Assembly (NCBI GenBank): GCA_002476625.1
Contig: DLLC01000019.1
Location: forward strand, 1-9,726
Direction: 5' to 3'
Origin: Porphyromonadaceae bacterium UBA7572
Lineage (GTDB): Bacteria; Bacteroidota; Bacteroidia; Bacteroidales; Muribaculaceae
Length of the DNA stretch: 9,726 nt
Shown: positions 1 through 6,780 of the stretch, in pieces
Numbering within the stretch: the first letter of the stretch is position 1
Layout of the letters: each line of letters begins with the position of its first letter
Program-made: the position numbers and the translations under genes
Notes under the pieces: generated by a model
What the model was told of the DNA's origin: nothing
Seen by the model: the letters and a program-made list of their open reading frames with translations, nothing else
Database searches by the model: none

Positions 1-247
1 ATCTTGTCTTCTTTTCAGAAAATCTGTTTTGAATACGCGCAACGTCTCTACGCCTGCTCCCAGCCACCCGGACAATCCACATTCACTTTTTTGAATCCAT
101 TCGTCGTACCTGTCGTATATATCAGGAACCAACGGGACTTTTACAATGTCCCATTTTTTGTTCGCTCTGTCTCTTGTACTACTACTTGTCAGATAACTGC
201 AACATTTCAATGACCTTCGCCTCTCATTGGGGTGTTACCCCCGAAAA
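1..247 (-). other. Leftward-transcribed stretch, unidentified: structured leader RNA or partial gene
   Basis: This DNA lies just downstream of a strong leftward promoter and runs off the left edge. Read leftward it has several potential hairpins: GGGGT/ACCCC (229-241); GGGAC/GTCCC (134-152); and an imperfect stem of about ten pairs, with one mismatch and one bulge, at 102-134. This favours a structured leader, for example that of a ribosomal RNA operon lying to the left; that is an inference, and no rRNA sequence is visible. The alternative is a protein gene: one minus frame is open from a TTG at 210 to the edge (70 codons) and reads fairly protein-like, with KKWDIVKVPLVPDIYDRYDE in its middle, but it has no ATG start and matches no family I know. 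The first ATGs after the promoter give only tiny ORFs (MRGEGH, MLQLSDK). Confidence 0.35.
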
Positions 248-254
248 GCGAGTG

Positions 255-285
255 CAAAGTTACACCTTTTATCCGTAACACCAAA
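255..285 (-). promoter_or_regulatory. Bacteroidota-type promoter, leftward
   Basis: On the minus strand a TTTG (-33 element, 282-285) is followed after 19 bases by TAACTTTG (-7 element, 255-262). This matches the Bacteroidota consensus exactly. Upstream, at about 287-318, lie A-tracts on the same strand that resemble an UP element, as is common at strong stable-RNA promoters. Transcription should start near 247 and run off the left edge. Confidence 0.65.
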
Positions 286-585
286 ACTTTTTCGGCATAT
301 TTTTTGAGTTTTTTTTGCACTTTCCAGATAACACACTGGCCATCAGTACGAAAAAAATCAAACTTTTTTCGCCTCATCATCGCCTTTCTGACCCACTCTC
401 CCCCAAAAGCCCTTTGAAGTAAGAAAAGGTCTGCAATTCCTACGAAGAAATACGGAAGGCTCTTTTGACAAAGGGAAATGCGAAAACAATGCCAGTCAGT
501 CACAGCTATTTGTCAGCCTTGCACTTCCAAAGTCCTATTTTTAACACATTATTAATAAATAGATAAATCTATTCTGCGTCTGCGA
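286..585. other. AT-rich intergenic region without a supported gene
   Basis: The stretch holds long T-runs (300-318 and around 350-370, A-runs on the minus strand), some belonging to the upstream part of the leftward promoter. Open frames on both strands (for example a GTG-started 98-codon minus frame ending at 207) run through the promoter and have no recognisable domain or convincing start. The other structure seen is the AT-rich inverted repeat at 558-573, listed separately. Confidence 0.5.
558..573 (-). terminator. Possible weak terminator after the TerB-like gene
   Basis: A perfect inverted repeat, AATAGAT-AA-ATCTATT, lies 12 bases beyond the stop codon of the TerB-like gene. It can fold into a six-pair stem with a four-base loop. 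It consists almost wholly of A-T pairs and is followed on the minus strand by an AT-rich tract rather than a clean U-run, so it is a weak candidate. Confidence 0.3.
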
Positions 586-918
586 CTATTTTTTGTCGAA
601 ATAAGACTCGAGCGAGAGGCGGTCAGCAATGTGGTTAAGGAGTTTGATTTCCGAGTCGTCCACTTTTTCATCTGCATCGATAACCTCCACGAGTTTCAAC
701 CCAAGGGTAACCTTGTCGGCAGATGAAGCACCGTTCATCACATCAAGAGCAATATTCACAGGGATACACTTTGCCAACATGAAAGTTTCGTCATCGACGG
801 AAAAACCTTCGAGAATACGCTTAACCGCCCCTAATTCTCGAGGGTCAACCATTCCGTCAGCATTCGCCATTTCTATCAGAATGCTGGTAAAAGCAATTTT
901 TTGATTATGAGTGAGCAT
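586..918 (-). CDS. TerB-like tellurite-resistance family protein (110 aa)
   Basis: A small all-helical, acidic cytoplasmic protein of the TerB superfamily. Two similar acidic motifs support the call: ANADGMVDPREL (residues 18-29) and VIDADEKVDDSEI (79-91), each at the end of a helix and followed by a basic/hydrophobic helix (AVKRIL and KLLNHIADRL). In known TerB proteins such acidic clusters bind metal. The start at 918 (MLTHNQK) is chosen because a promoter lies 26 bases upstream. A longer in-frame extension to 1134 would cross two promoters and encode an odd Phe/Cys-rich N-terminus. There is no signal peptide and no neighbouring ter genes, so a role in tellurite resistance should not be assumed; stand-alone TerB domains are common and mostly uncharacterised. 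The gene is monocistronic and divergent from the GHL10 gene. The family call is fairly sure, the function unknown. Confidence 0.85.
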   Translation of the reverse strand: MLTHNQKIAFTSILIEMANADGMVDPRELGAVKRILEGFSVDDETFMLAKCIPVNIALDVMNGASSADKVTLGLKLVEVIDADEKVDDSEIKLLNHIADRLSLESYFDKK

Positions 919-943
919 TTTTTTAAAATTTATGAATACAAAA

Positions 944-975
944 CAAAAATAAGGATTTATGATGAATAAAATAAA
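944..975 (-). promoter_or_regulatory. Probable promoter of the TerB-like gene
   Basis: On the minus strand TATTTTTG (944-951) matches the Bacteroidota -7 consensus TAnnTTTG. The -33 region, 20 bases upstream, is TTTA (972-975), one base off consensus. Predicted transcription starts near 937, leaving a leader of about 20 bases before the ATG at 918. Confidence 0.5.
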
Positions 976-979
976 AAGA

Positions 980-1011
980 TTTGCTGAAATTTTAGCGATT
1001 TCGTAATTTTG
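980..1011 (+). promoter_or_regulatory. Bacteroidota-type promoter for the GHL10 gene pair
   Basis: TTTG (980-983), 20 bases, then TAATTTTG (1004-1011) is a full consensus match. It faces away from the TerB-like promoter, and the two -33 elements lie only about four bases apart, so the two promoters abut. Transcription would start near 1018, about 150 bases before the GHL10 start codon. Confidence 0.6.
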
Positions 1012-1053
1012 TAAGAGTGCATCAGCCCACTGGTATAAAAAGCAGACCACAAG

Positions 1054-1173
1054 ATGACAAACAAATGCCACAGGCACGCATTTTGCTGTGTGTGGACTGT
1101 AGCGTGTATGGGCAAGAAAGAAAAGGCCGCACAATTACAGAATAAACAACAAAAAATAACATTGCAAATATGA
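1054..1173 (+). CDS. Possible 39-aa small protein or leader ORF, overlapping the next start
   Basis: An ATG-started frame of 40 codons including the stop begins inside the transcript predicted from the promoter at 980-1011. It ends in a TGA that overlaps the GHL10 ATG by two bases (ATGA), an arrangement typical of translational coupling. The peptide begins MTNKCHRHAFCCVWTVACMG, with a short hydrophobic run ending in a cysteine that weakly resembles a lipobox. It continues with a charged, Lys/Gln-rich tail (GKKEKAAQLQNKQQKITLQI). I do not recognise it. It could be a small lipoprotein, a coupling leader peptide, or an accidental frame in a long 5' untranslated region. Confidence 0.3.
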   Translation: MTNKCHRHAFCCVWTVACMGKKEKAAQLQNKQQKITLQI

Positions 1174-2690
1174 ACAGAATGAAACAAGCGTTAGCACTGC
1201 TACTGCTCATCGCATCCACAGCAGTGAGCCTCAACGCTCAAGCGACAAAAAAACACGAGTTCAGAGGCGCATGGCTTCACATTATCGGACAAAGCCAATA
1301 TGCAAAAATGACACCAGAGGAAACTCGGCATTACCTCGTCAAGCAGCTCAACGAGCTAAAAGCCAGCGGAGTGAACGCCATTATTTGGCAAATTCGCCCA
1401 CAAGCCGACGCTGCCTATCCCAGCGACATTGAGCCTTGGAGCAAATGGATCAGCGGCACCGCCGGCGTCCCTCCAGTTCCAGTGTGGGACCCCCTACAAT
1501 TCATGATTGACGAATGTCACAACCGCGGCATGGAGCTGCACGCATGGATCAACCCGTATCGCGTGACCAGCGGCAAAGACGACAAGCCTGCCGAGGGGCA
1601 CGTTTACTACAAGCACCCTGAATGGTTCGTGAAATACGCCGACGGAAAAACCTATTTCGATCCTGCCCTTCCAGAAAGTCGCAACTTCATCGACAAGGTG
1701 GTGCGCGACATCCTCAACCGATACGATGTGGACGCCATACACATGGACGACTACTTCTACCCCTACCCCGTGACAGGCGTGGAATTTCCCGATACAGCCT
1801 CCTGGAAAAAGTACGGTGAAGCACAAGGGTGGACCGACAAGGGCGACTGGCGCCGCCATAACGTGGATTTGCTCATTGAGCAACTTCACAACACCATACA
1901 CGAACTGAAGCCTTGGGTGCAATTGGGCATCAGCCCATTTGGCATCTGGCGCAACAAAAAGAGCGACCCACGAGGAAGCGAGACTGACGGCCTCGAATGC
2001 TACGACGCTCTCTATGCCGACTGCCCAAAATGGACAAAAGAAGGATGGGTTGACTATATGGTGCCACAACTGTACTGGGAGCAGGAGCACAAAAGAGCCA
2101 ACAACGAAACGCTGATGCACTGGTGGAACGGAGAAGCATACGGCAGAGGCATGTACTACGGTTTCTCGGTAGGCAACGTGATGACACATAAAGACACACG
2201 CGACAGCACCATCAACAACCAGCTCGGCGAGAAAATGGACCTGCTGCGCAAGCTCAACAACGTGACCGGTGTGGTTTGGTGGCCTGGCTACACCGTGTCC
2301 AGCAACTTCAAAGGCGTGGCCGACGAGCTAAAAGGCAAATACATGGCTAGCCAGGCACTTGCCCCCGTATATACTTGGCTCGATAACAAAGCGCCAGACG
2401 CCGTGCGGAAATTAAAAGCACAGAAATTGTGCTGCGAAACCGTGCTTCGATGGACGGCGCCAAAAACCTCCGATGAAATGCAGAAAGCAGTCCGATATGT
2501 GGTGTACCGCTTCAAGGCAGACAAGCCTATCGACATCCACAATGCCGATGCCATTGTGGAAATCACCGGCAGAAACTGCTACCACACCCGTGGCACACTC
2601 AAAGGCAAATACGTGTATGCTGTCACTGCCGTAGACCGCTGCAACAACGAATCCGCTCCCACAACCGTTAAAGTGGAAATTGCTGAATAG
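1170..2690 (+). CDS. Secreted GHL10/DUF187 glycoside hydrolase-like protein (YddW type), 506 aa
   Basis: Exported TIM-barrel protein of the GHL10 (DUF187, YddW-like) family, thought to act on glycans; its substrate is unknown. Residues 1-24 are a signal peptide (two basic residues, a Leu/Ala-rich core, then LNAQA), without a lipobox. The catalytic-like barrel covers about 28-395, with family signatures EFRGAWLH (30-37), ASGVNAIIWQIRPQADA (65-81), ELHAWINPYRV (122-132), a DVDAIHMDDYFYP stretch (186-198) carrying paired acidic residues, LGISPFGIW (252-260), DYMVPQLYW (295-303) and WWPGY (370-374). Residues 400-504 look like a fibronectin type III domain (APVYTWLDN through YVYAVTAVDRCNNES). The length is usual for the family. 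The phosphoethanolamine-transferase gene follows after 27 bases, suggesting an envelope-related transcription unit. The next in-frame ATG (codon 4) is also possible as start. Confidence 0.93.
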   Translation: MNRMKQALALLLLIASTAVSLNAQATKKHEFRGAWLHIIGQSQYAKMTPEETRHYLVKQLNELKASGVNAIIWQIRPQADAAYPSDIEPWSKWISGTAGVPPVPVWDPLQFMIDECHNRGMELHAWINPYRVTSGKDDKPAEGHVYYKHPEWFVKYADGKTYFDPALPESRNFIDKVVRDILNRYDVDAIHMDDYFYPYPVTGVEFPDTASWKKYGEAQGWTDKGDWRRHNVDLLIEQLHNTIHELKPWVQLGISPFGIWRNKKSDPRGSETDGLECYDALYADCPKWTKEGWVDYMVPQLYWEQEHKRANNETLMHWWNGEAYGRGMYYGFSVGNVMTHKDTRDSTINNQLGEKMDLLRKLNNVTGVVWWPGYTVSSNFKGVADELKGKYMASQALAPVYTWLDNKAPDAVRKLKAQKLCCETVLRWTAPKTSDEMQKAVRYVVYRFKADKPIDIHNADAIVEITGRNCYHTRGTLKGKYVYAVTAVDRCNNESAPTTVKVEIAE

Positions 2691-2717
2691 CCACACGCCA
2701 GCCATAGAGGAAAGCAG

Positions 2718-4520
2718 ATGACTGAGAAAATCAAGACAACAGCAATAGCCGTAGTGGAACTGCTCTCACGTCCGTTCACGCAGATGTGGGCATTCATCTT
2801 ATCGGTCATCACTGTTGTCATCACACTGAAATTCGGGCTCAACGGCAAAGTGCTGGAGTTGAAATACATCATTCCAGAGTTGCTCACCATAGCCTTTCTC
2901 CTCTCTTTCTTTAAAGGGAAATGGCGAACGGCAATGGAATGGTTTCTCATTCTTCTGCTCGGTGCTCCGAGTATGACGGAGGTGTATCTCACCCATCATT
3001 TCAAGCTTGAGCTATCGTGCCAGAGCGTGCAGCTACTGATGGAAACCAACAAGCGCGAAGCAAGCGAATTTATCGGCAGCTACATATTCAAAGCCGACAC
3101 GCTGAAATACGCAGGCGCACTTTTTGGGGGATGGACCATAGCCGCACTCATTTATCTGCTACGCGCCAAAGGCACTCTCCAGCCCATTCACAAGGCACTT
3201 CACGAGCATCCAAAATACACATTCATCGGTAAAGTGGCGGTGATTATCACCATCGGTGGAATATACTTCGTGCGGACTGGCTGGCTGGCGATGCAACCAA
3301 GGTTCTGGCACTCAATGGCGAGCAATTCAGTAGCCGAATTTGAAAAAAGATTTTTCGAGGGAGAAGAGTCGGGCGGATGTGGTGTGTGCACGCCACTGAG
3401 CCGCATCATTCATGGCGCAAGGCTCTACTACCTCACCACCAAGCAGTGCGAAGAGTTGGTGACAGTGGCGAAGACCGCAAAAATCGACGGTTGCGACTAC
3501 AAGGCAAGCAACGTGGTACTGATGATAGGCGAGAGCTTCATCAAGCGTCACGCCCAAATCTACGGCTACGACAAACCCACCACCCCACGAATGCTCGAAG
3601 AAATGCGCAAAGGCAACCTCGTGGCCATCGACGACGCCGTAACGGCCTACACCCTCACCTCCAACGTGTTCAAAGAAATGCTCTCCATGCACAGCATTGG
3701 AGAAGAAGGTACATGGGCGTCAGAGCCGCTGTTTCCCCAGTTGTTCAAATTGGCGAACTATCGAGTGAGCCTCATCTCCAACCAGTACACACGGTTCAAC
3801 AACGACATCTGGAACAGCACAGGATCATTCTTCCTAACAAACCCAAAGGTGTCGGACTTTTTAGTGGACTACCATAATGAGCGTAATTACCGCTACGACG
3901 AGGGACTGCTACAAGAATTAGACGCACAACTGAAAAAGCAAACTGAGCGCAATCTGATAATTTTCCATGTGCGCGGGCAGCATGTGAGCTTCGAATACGG
4001 CTATCCCGAAAGCCGGCGCCACTTCACAGTAAAAGACTACGCCAGCCGCAAGGGGCTGAACGCAGAGCAGAAACAGGCTGTGGCCGACTACGACAACTGC
4101 ACTCGCTACCAGGACTCCATCACGGGCGCACTGTTCGACCGGCTCAACGGCAAAGACGTGGTGATGGTGATGGTGAGCGACCACGGCGAAAACGTGTATG
4201 ACGACGGCAAGACTTTAGGCCGGGTGCACAACGACTACTCACACGCCATGCTTGAATCGGAATACCAGGTGCCCATGTGGATATGGTGTTCCGACAAGTA
4301 CAAAACGCTGCACCCCGACATGGTGCAGAAAATCAAAAAAGCGTCAAAACGTCCGTTTGAGACCGACGACATTCCGCACCTGATGCTCGAATTGGCAGGA
4401 ATCCGGTGTAAATACTTCACACCCACACGCAGCCTCATCAACGACAAATTCAACGTCAAAAGAGCACGGCTCATTGGCAATCAGAAGCTAAGCTACGACA
4501 AATTGCTTCATAAGAAATAG
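2718..4520 (+). CDS. Phosphoethanolamine transferase-like inner-membrane protein, sulfatase fold (600 aa)
   Basis: Resembles EptA/CptA-type enzymes, which transfer phosphoethanolamine from phosphatidylethanolamine to lipid A, core sugars or other envelope glycans. The N-terminal part has hydrophobic segments at about 24-40, 50-65, 74-85, 130-148 and 170-187. The periplasmic sulfatase-type domain spans about 263-575. It carries VVLMIGES (metal ligand E272), the downstream KRHAQIYGYDKPTTPRM, a probable threonine nucleophile T314 in TSNVFKEMLS, FHVRGQHVSFEYGYP (H422), and VSDHGE (D488, H489) followed by HNDYSHA. CGVC (221-224) lies at the start of the periplasmic part and could form a disulfide. 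A purine-rich AGAGGAAA precedes the ATG by five bases. It lies 27 bases after the GHL10 gene in the same direction. The acceptor cannot be deduced from sequence; a role in lipid A modification and cationic-peptide tolerance is inference. Confidence 0.9.
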   Translation: MTEKIKTTAIAVVELLSRPFTQMWAFILSVITVVITLKFGLNGKVLELKYIIPELLTIAFLLSFFKGKWRTAMEWFLILLLGAPSMTEVYLTHHFKLELSCQSVQLLMETNKREASEFIGSYIFKADTLKYAGALFGGWTIAALIYLLRAKGTLQPIHKALHEHPKYTFIGKVAVIITIGGIYFVRTGWLAMQPRFWHSMASNSVAEFEKRFFEGEESGGCGVCTPLSRIIHGARLYYLTTKQCEELVTVAKTAKIDGCDYKASNVVLMIGESFIKRHAQIYGYDKPTTPRMLEEMRKGNLVAIDDAVTAYTLTSNVFKEMLSMHSIGEEGTWASEPLFPQLFKLANYRVSLISNQYTRFNNDIWNSTGSFFLTNPKVSDFLVDYHNERNYRYDEGLLQELDAQLKKQTERNLIIFHVRGQHVSFEYGYPESRRHFTVKDYASRKGLNAEQKQAVADYDNCTRYQDSITGALFDRLNGKDVVMVMVSDHGENVYDDGKTLGRVHNDYSHAMLESEYQVPMWIWCSDKYKTLHPDMVQKIKKASKRPFETDDIPHLMLELAGIRCKYFTPTRSLINDKFNVKRARLIGNQKLSYDKLLHKK

Positions 4521-4529
4521 AAACGAAAA

Positions 4530-4560
4530 TTGCACAGTTTGATAATAATTAATAACTTTG
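4530..4560 (+). promoter_or_regulatory. Promoter of the pan-coa operon
   Basis: TTG (4530-4532), 20 bases, then TAACTTTG (4553-4560) matches the Bacteroidota promoter consensus. Transcription should start near 4567, giving a leader of about 65 bases before panB. I find no comparable TAnnTTTG promoter in the short gaps further downstream, so this is probably the main promoter for all six genes. Confidence 0.65.
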
Positions 4561-4575
4561 TGGTCTTTTTAGAGG

Positions 4576-4591
4576 CGTGACGTGATCACGT
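4576..4591. promoter_or_regulatory. Palindromic site in the panB leader (candidate operator or hairpin)
   Basis: ACGTGATCACGT (4580-4591) is a perfect 12-bp palindrome. It is preceded by a direct repeat of its half-site, so the region reads CGTGA CGTGA TCACG (4576-4590). As DNA it could bind a dimeric repressor just downstream of the predicted transcription start. As RNA it can form a five-pair hairpin with a five-base loop. No regulator gene is present in the window. Confidence 0.4.
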
Positions 4592-4631
4592 AAAACAACA
4601 ACAAAAAAGGCAATTTAGACACAACGATGAA

Positions 4632-5456
4632 ATGAAGAAATCAATATACGACTTAATGAGCCACAAGGGCGGAAAGCCATTGAGCATGCTCACCGCATAC
4701 GACTACCACACCGCCCGCACCATCGACGAGGCAGAAATTGACATGATTCTGGTGGGCGACTCGTTGGGCAATGTGATGCTCGGCTACGAGAACACCCTGG
4801 CCGTGACAGTGGACGACATGATTCACCACGGGAAAGCCGTGTGCCGAGGCGCAAAAAATACTTTTGTGGTGGTGGATATGCCATTCATGTCGTATCAAGC
4901 GTCAGTGAGCGAAGCCGTGGCCAACGCCGGCAGAATTATGAAAGAAACCAACTGCCAGGCAGTGAAACTTGAAGGCGGAGCAGTGTATGCCGACCGCATC
5001 AAGGCCATCGTGCAAGCTGGCATACCGGTGGTGGCGCACATCGGGCTCACCCCTCAATCAGTGAACATGCTCGGCGGCTACAAAGTGCAGGGCAAAACCG
5101 TGGAAGCCGCCCAGCGGCTCATCGACGACGCAAAGGCTGTGGCAGAGGCTGGCGCTTTTGCTATCACCTTAGAGTGTGTGCCTGAAGCCCTCGCAAAAAA
5201 GGTGACAGAAATGGTGCCTGCGCTCACTATTGGCATCGGGGCTGGTAAATATTGCGACGGACAGGTGCTCGTGTATCAAGACATGCTCGGCTACACCGAT
5301 GGCTTCACCCCGAAATTCGTAAAAAAATACGCCGACCTGCACCAGGTTATGCTCGACGCCTTTAAGCAGTATAAAGAGGAGTGTGCTAACCGCACCTTCC
5401 CCACCACAAGCCACACCTTCAAAATCAGCGAAGACGTGCTTGAAAAATTATATTAA
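4632..5456 (+). CDS. panB: 3-methyl-2-oxobutanoate hydroxymethyltransferase (ketopantoate synthase)
   Basis: First step of pantothenate synthesis: transfers a hydroxymethyl group from 5,10-methylenetetrahydrofolate to 2-ketoisovalerate, giving ketopantoate, in the cytoplasm. The (beta/alpha)8 protein of 274 aa has the usual family length. Visible signatures: MLTAYDYHTA (19-28), ILVGDSLGNVMLGY (39-52) with metal ligand D43, VVVDMPFMSY (79-88) with D82, AVKLEGG (110-116) with K112 and E114, VVAHIGLTPQ (133-142), and TLECVP (179-184) with the catalytic glutamate E181, followed by IGIGAG (200-205). These match the known PanB metal and active-site residues. The chosen ATG follows a tiny overlapping ATGAAATGA frame and gives the standard N-terminus (KKSIYDLMSHKGGKPLSMLT). 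It is the first gene of the operon, with panC 53 bases downstream. Confidence 0.98.
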   Translation: MKKSIYDLMSHKGGKPLSMLTAYDYHTARTIDEAEIDMILVGDSLGNVMLGYENTLAVTVDDMIHHGKAVCRGAKNTFVVVDMPFMSYQASVSEAVANAGRIMKETNCQAVKLEGGAVYADRIKAIVQAGIPVVAHIGLTPQSVNMLGGYKVQGKTVEAAQRLIDDAKAVAEAGAFAITLECVPEALAKKVTEMVPALTIGIGAGKYCDGQVLVYQDMLGYTDGFTPKFVKKYADLHQVMLDAFKQYKEECANRTFPTTSHTFKISEDVLEKLY

Positions 5457-5509
5457 AGCTATACATATAACACAATATCAAAAAATATACTCTATCACAC
5501 GCACACAAC

Positions 5510-6355
5510 ATGAAAGTTGTAAAGACCATTAAAGAGGTAAGAGAAATCGTTGCCTCTTGGAGAAAAGAGGGACTGACCGTAGGGTTAGTGCCCACAATGG
5601 GCTATCTTCATGAAGGCCACCAGAGCCTGATAGCCAAATCTGTAAGTCAAAACGACCGCACCGTGGTGTCGGTGTTTGTCAATCCCATTCAGTTTGGCCC
5701 GAATGAAGACCTTGAAGCCTACCCACGCGACTTGGAGCGCGACAGCCGGCTGGTGGAATCCACCGGCGGCGACCTCATATTCAATCCAGAGCCAAGTGAG
5801 ATGTATCCACCACACTTCACCTCGTTTATCGACACTACCGAGACCACAGAGCTGCTGTGCGGCGCTGTACGGCCAATCCATTTTCGCGGTGTCTGCACCG
5901 TGGTGGGCAAACTGTTCAACATCGTCCGCCCCGACCGAGCCTACTTCGGCCAGAAAGACGCGCAGCAGTTAGCCACAATCCGTCGCTTCGTGCGCGACCT
6001 CAATTTCGGCATTGAAATAGTGCCTTGTCCCATTGTCCGCGAGGCCGACGGCCTGGCCAAATCAAGCCGCAACACCTACCTCAATGCCGAGGAGCGCAAG
6101 GCGGCGCTCATTCTATCCAAGAGCCTGAAATTAGGAAAAGAAGCCATCGAGCACGGAGAGAGAGACGCAAAGAAGGTGATTGAAATCATTAAAAACAGCC
6201 TTGCCACAGAACCTCTTGCACGCATCGACTATGTGGAAGTGGTGGACTTTGAAAATATTCAGCGCGTGGACAAAATCAGCGATGAGACACTCGTGGCCAT
6301 TGCCGTGTACATTGGCAAAACACGCCTCATCGACAATTTCATATTTAAAGGATAA
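5510..6355 (+). CDS. panC: Pantothenate synthetase (pantoate--beta-alanine ligase)
   Basis: Joins pantoate and beta-alanine with ATP through a pantoyl-adenylate intermediate. The 281-aa protein has the family's usual length and a nucleotidyltransferase (HIGH-type) fold. Visible motifs: VGLVPTMGYLHEGHQSL (24-40) with the HxGH histidines H34 and H37, VFVNPIQFGPNEDLEAYPR (55-73), the pantoate-binding region AVRPIHFRGV (119-128), AYFGQKDAQQL (144-154), and DGLAKSSRNTYL (180-191), which contains the KMSKS-like element. The C-terminal dimerisation domain (about 195-281) ends in the typical RLIDN segment. The gap to panB holds no promoter-like sequence; panD follows after seven bases. Its two substrates come from the panD product and from reduction of the PanB product. 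All key residues appear intact. Confidence 0.98.
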   Translation: MKVVKTIKEVREIVASWRKEGLTVGLVPTMGYLHEGHQSLIAKSVSQNDRTVVSVFVNPIQFGPNEDLEAYPRDLERDSRLVESTGGDLIFNPEPSEMYPPHFTSFIDTTETTELLCGAVRPIHFRGVCTVVGKLFNIVRPDRAYFGQKDAQQLATIRRFVRDLNFGIEIVPCPIVREADGLAKSSRNTYLNAEERKAALILSKSLKLGKEAIEHGERDAKKVIEIIKNSLATEPLARIDYVEVVDFENIQRVDKISDETLVAIAVYIGKTRLIDNFIFKG

Positions 6356-6362
6356 CCCCAGA

Positions 6363-6752
6363 ATGGAAATCACCCTACTAAAAGCTAAAATACACCGTGC
6401 GGTGGTGACACAGGCCGACCTCAACTATGTGGGAAGCGTGACCATCGACACCGACCTGCTGCGCGAGGCAGGCATAATGGAGTATGAGAAAGTGCAAATC
6501 GTGGACATTGAAAACGGCAACCGATTCGAAACCTACACCATCGCCGGAGAGGCAGGCTCAGGCATCATCTGCCTGAACGGCGCTGCGGCAAAATGCGTGA
6601 GCGTGGGCGACAAAGTCATCATCATGGCGTATGCCAGCATGACACCAGAGGAAGCCTCAAGCCACAAACCAATGGTGGTGTTTGTGGACGGTGCCAACAA
6701 GATTGTGAGAAAGGCTAACTACGAGAAGCACGGACTGCTCTGCGACCAGTAA
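6363..6752 (+). CDS. panD: Aspartate 1-decarboxylase proenzyme
   Basis: Pyruvoyl-dependent enzyme that decarboxylates L-aspartate to beta-alanine, the second substrate of PanC. The 129-aa proenzyme is close to the E. coli length. Self-cleavage between G24 and S25 (YVGSVTID) would give a small beta chain and a large alpha chain starting with the pyruvoyl group made from S25. K9, R54, Y58 and N72 fall at the same positions as the known active-site residues of E. coli PanD. The start is the ATG at 6363 (MEITLLKAKIHRA): an in-frame extension back to 6180 lies inside panC in another frame and would destroy the family-standard N-terminus. Only seven bases separate it from the panC stop, and coaBC follows 28 bases later. 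It ends with a typical VVFVDGANKIVR-type segment. Confidence 0.97.
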   Translation: MEITLLKAKIHRAVVTQADLNYVGSVTIDTDLLREAGIMEYEKVQIVDIENGNRFETYTIAGEAGSGIICLNGAAAKCVSVGDKVIIMAYASMTPEEASSHKPMVVFVDGANKIVRKANYEKHGLLCDQ

Positions 6753-6780
6753 CCCCATCCAATCCACCTCCTACAAGAAA

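Noticed and set aside
4..213. A 69-codon plus-strand frame at the left edge
   Set aside because: It starts with TTG, is antisense to the leader of a strong promoter, and has an unprotein-like mix of Cys, Pro and Phe with no family match.
207..503. A 98-codon minus-strand frame before the leftward promoter
   Set aside because: It begins with GTG, runs straight through a consensus promoter and its A-tracts, and ends in the leader. No domain is recognisable; the composition reflects AT-rich intergenic DNA.
919..1134. An N-terminal extension of the TerB-like protein to 182 residues
   Set aside because: The extension crosses both divergent promoters and encodes a Cys/Phe-rich segment unlike the family; the TerB domain begins naturally at 918.
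1494..2189. A 231-codon minus-strand frame inside the GHL10 gene
   Set aside because: It is the antisense shadow of a gene with clear domain motifs; its Val/His-rich composition is typical of such shadows.
4158..4178. Short repeat of GTGATG units, reading as His codons on the minus strand
   Set aside because: It encodes the conserved beta-strand VVMVMVSDHG just before the metal-binding motif of the phosphoethanolamine-transferase-like protein; the repeat is a by-product of codon choice.
4561..4631. A pan-type riboswitch or structured RNA motif before panB
   Set aside because: The leader is only about 65 bases, mostly A-rich, and offers a single short hairpin at the palindrome; nothing resembles the known pan RNA motif.
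6180..6362. A longer panD starting inside panC
   Set aside because: The added 61 codons are panC read in another frame. The ATG at 6363 gives the standard N-terminus and places the cleavage site exactly at G24-S25.
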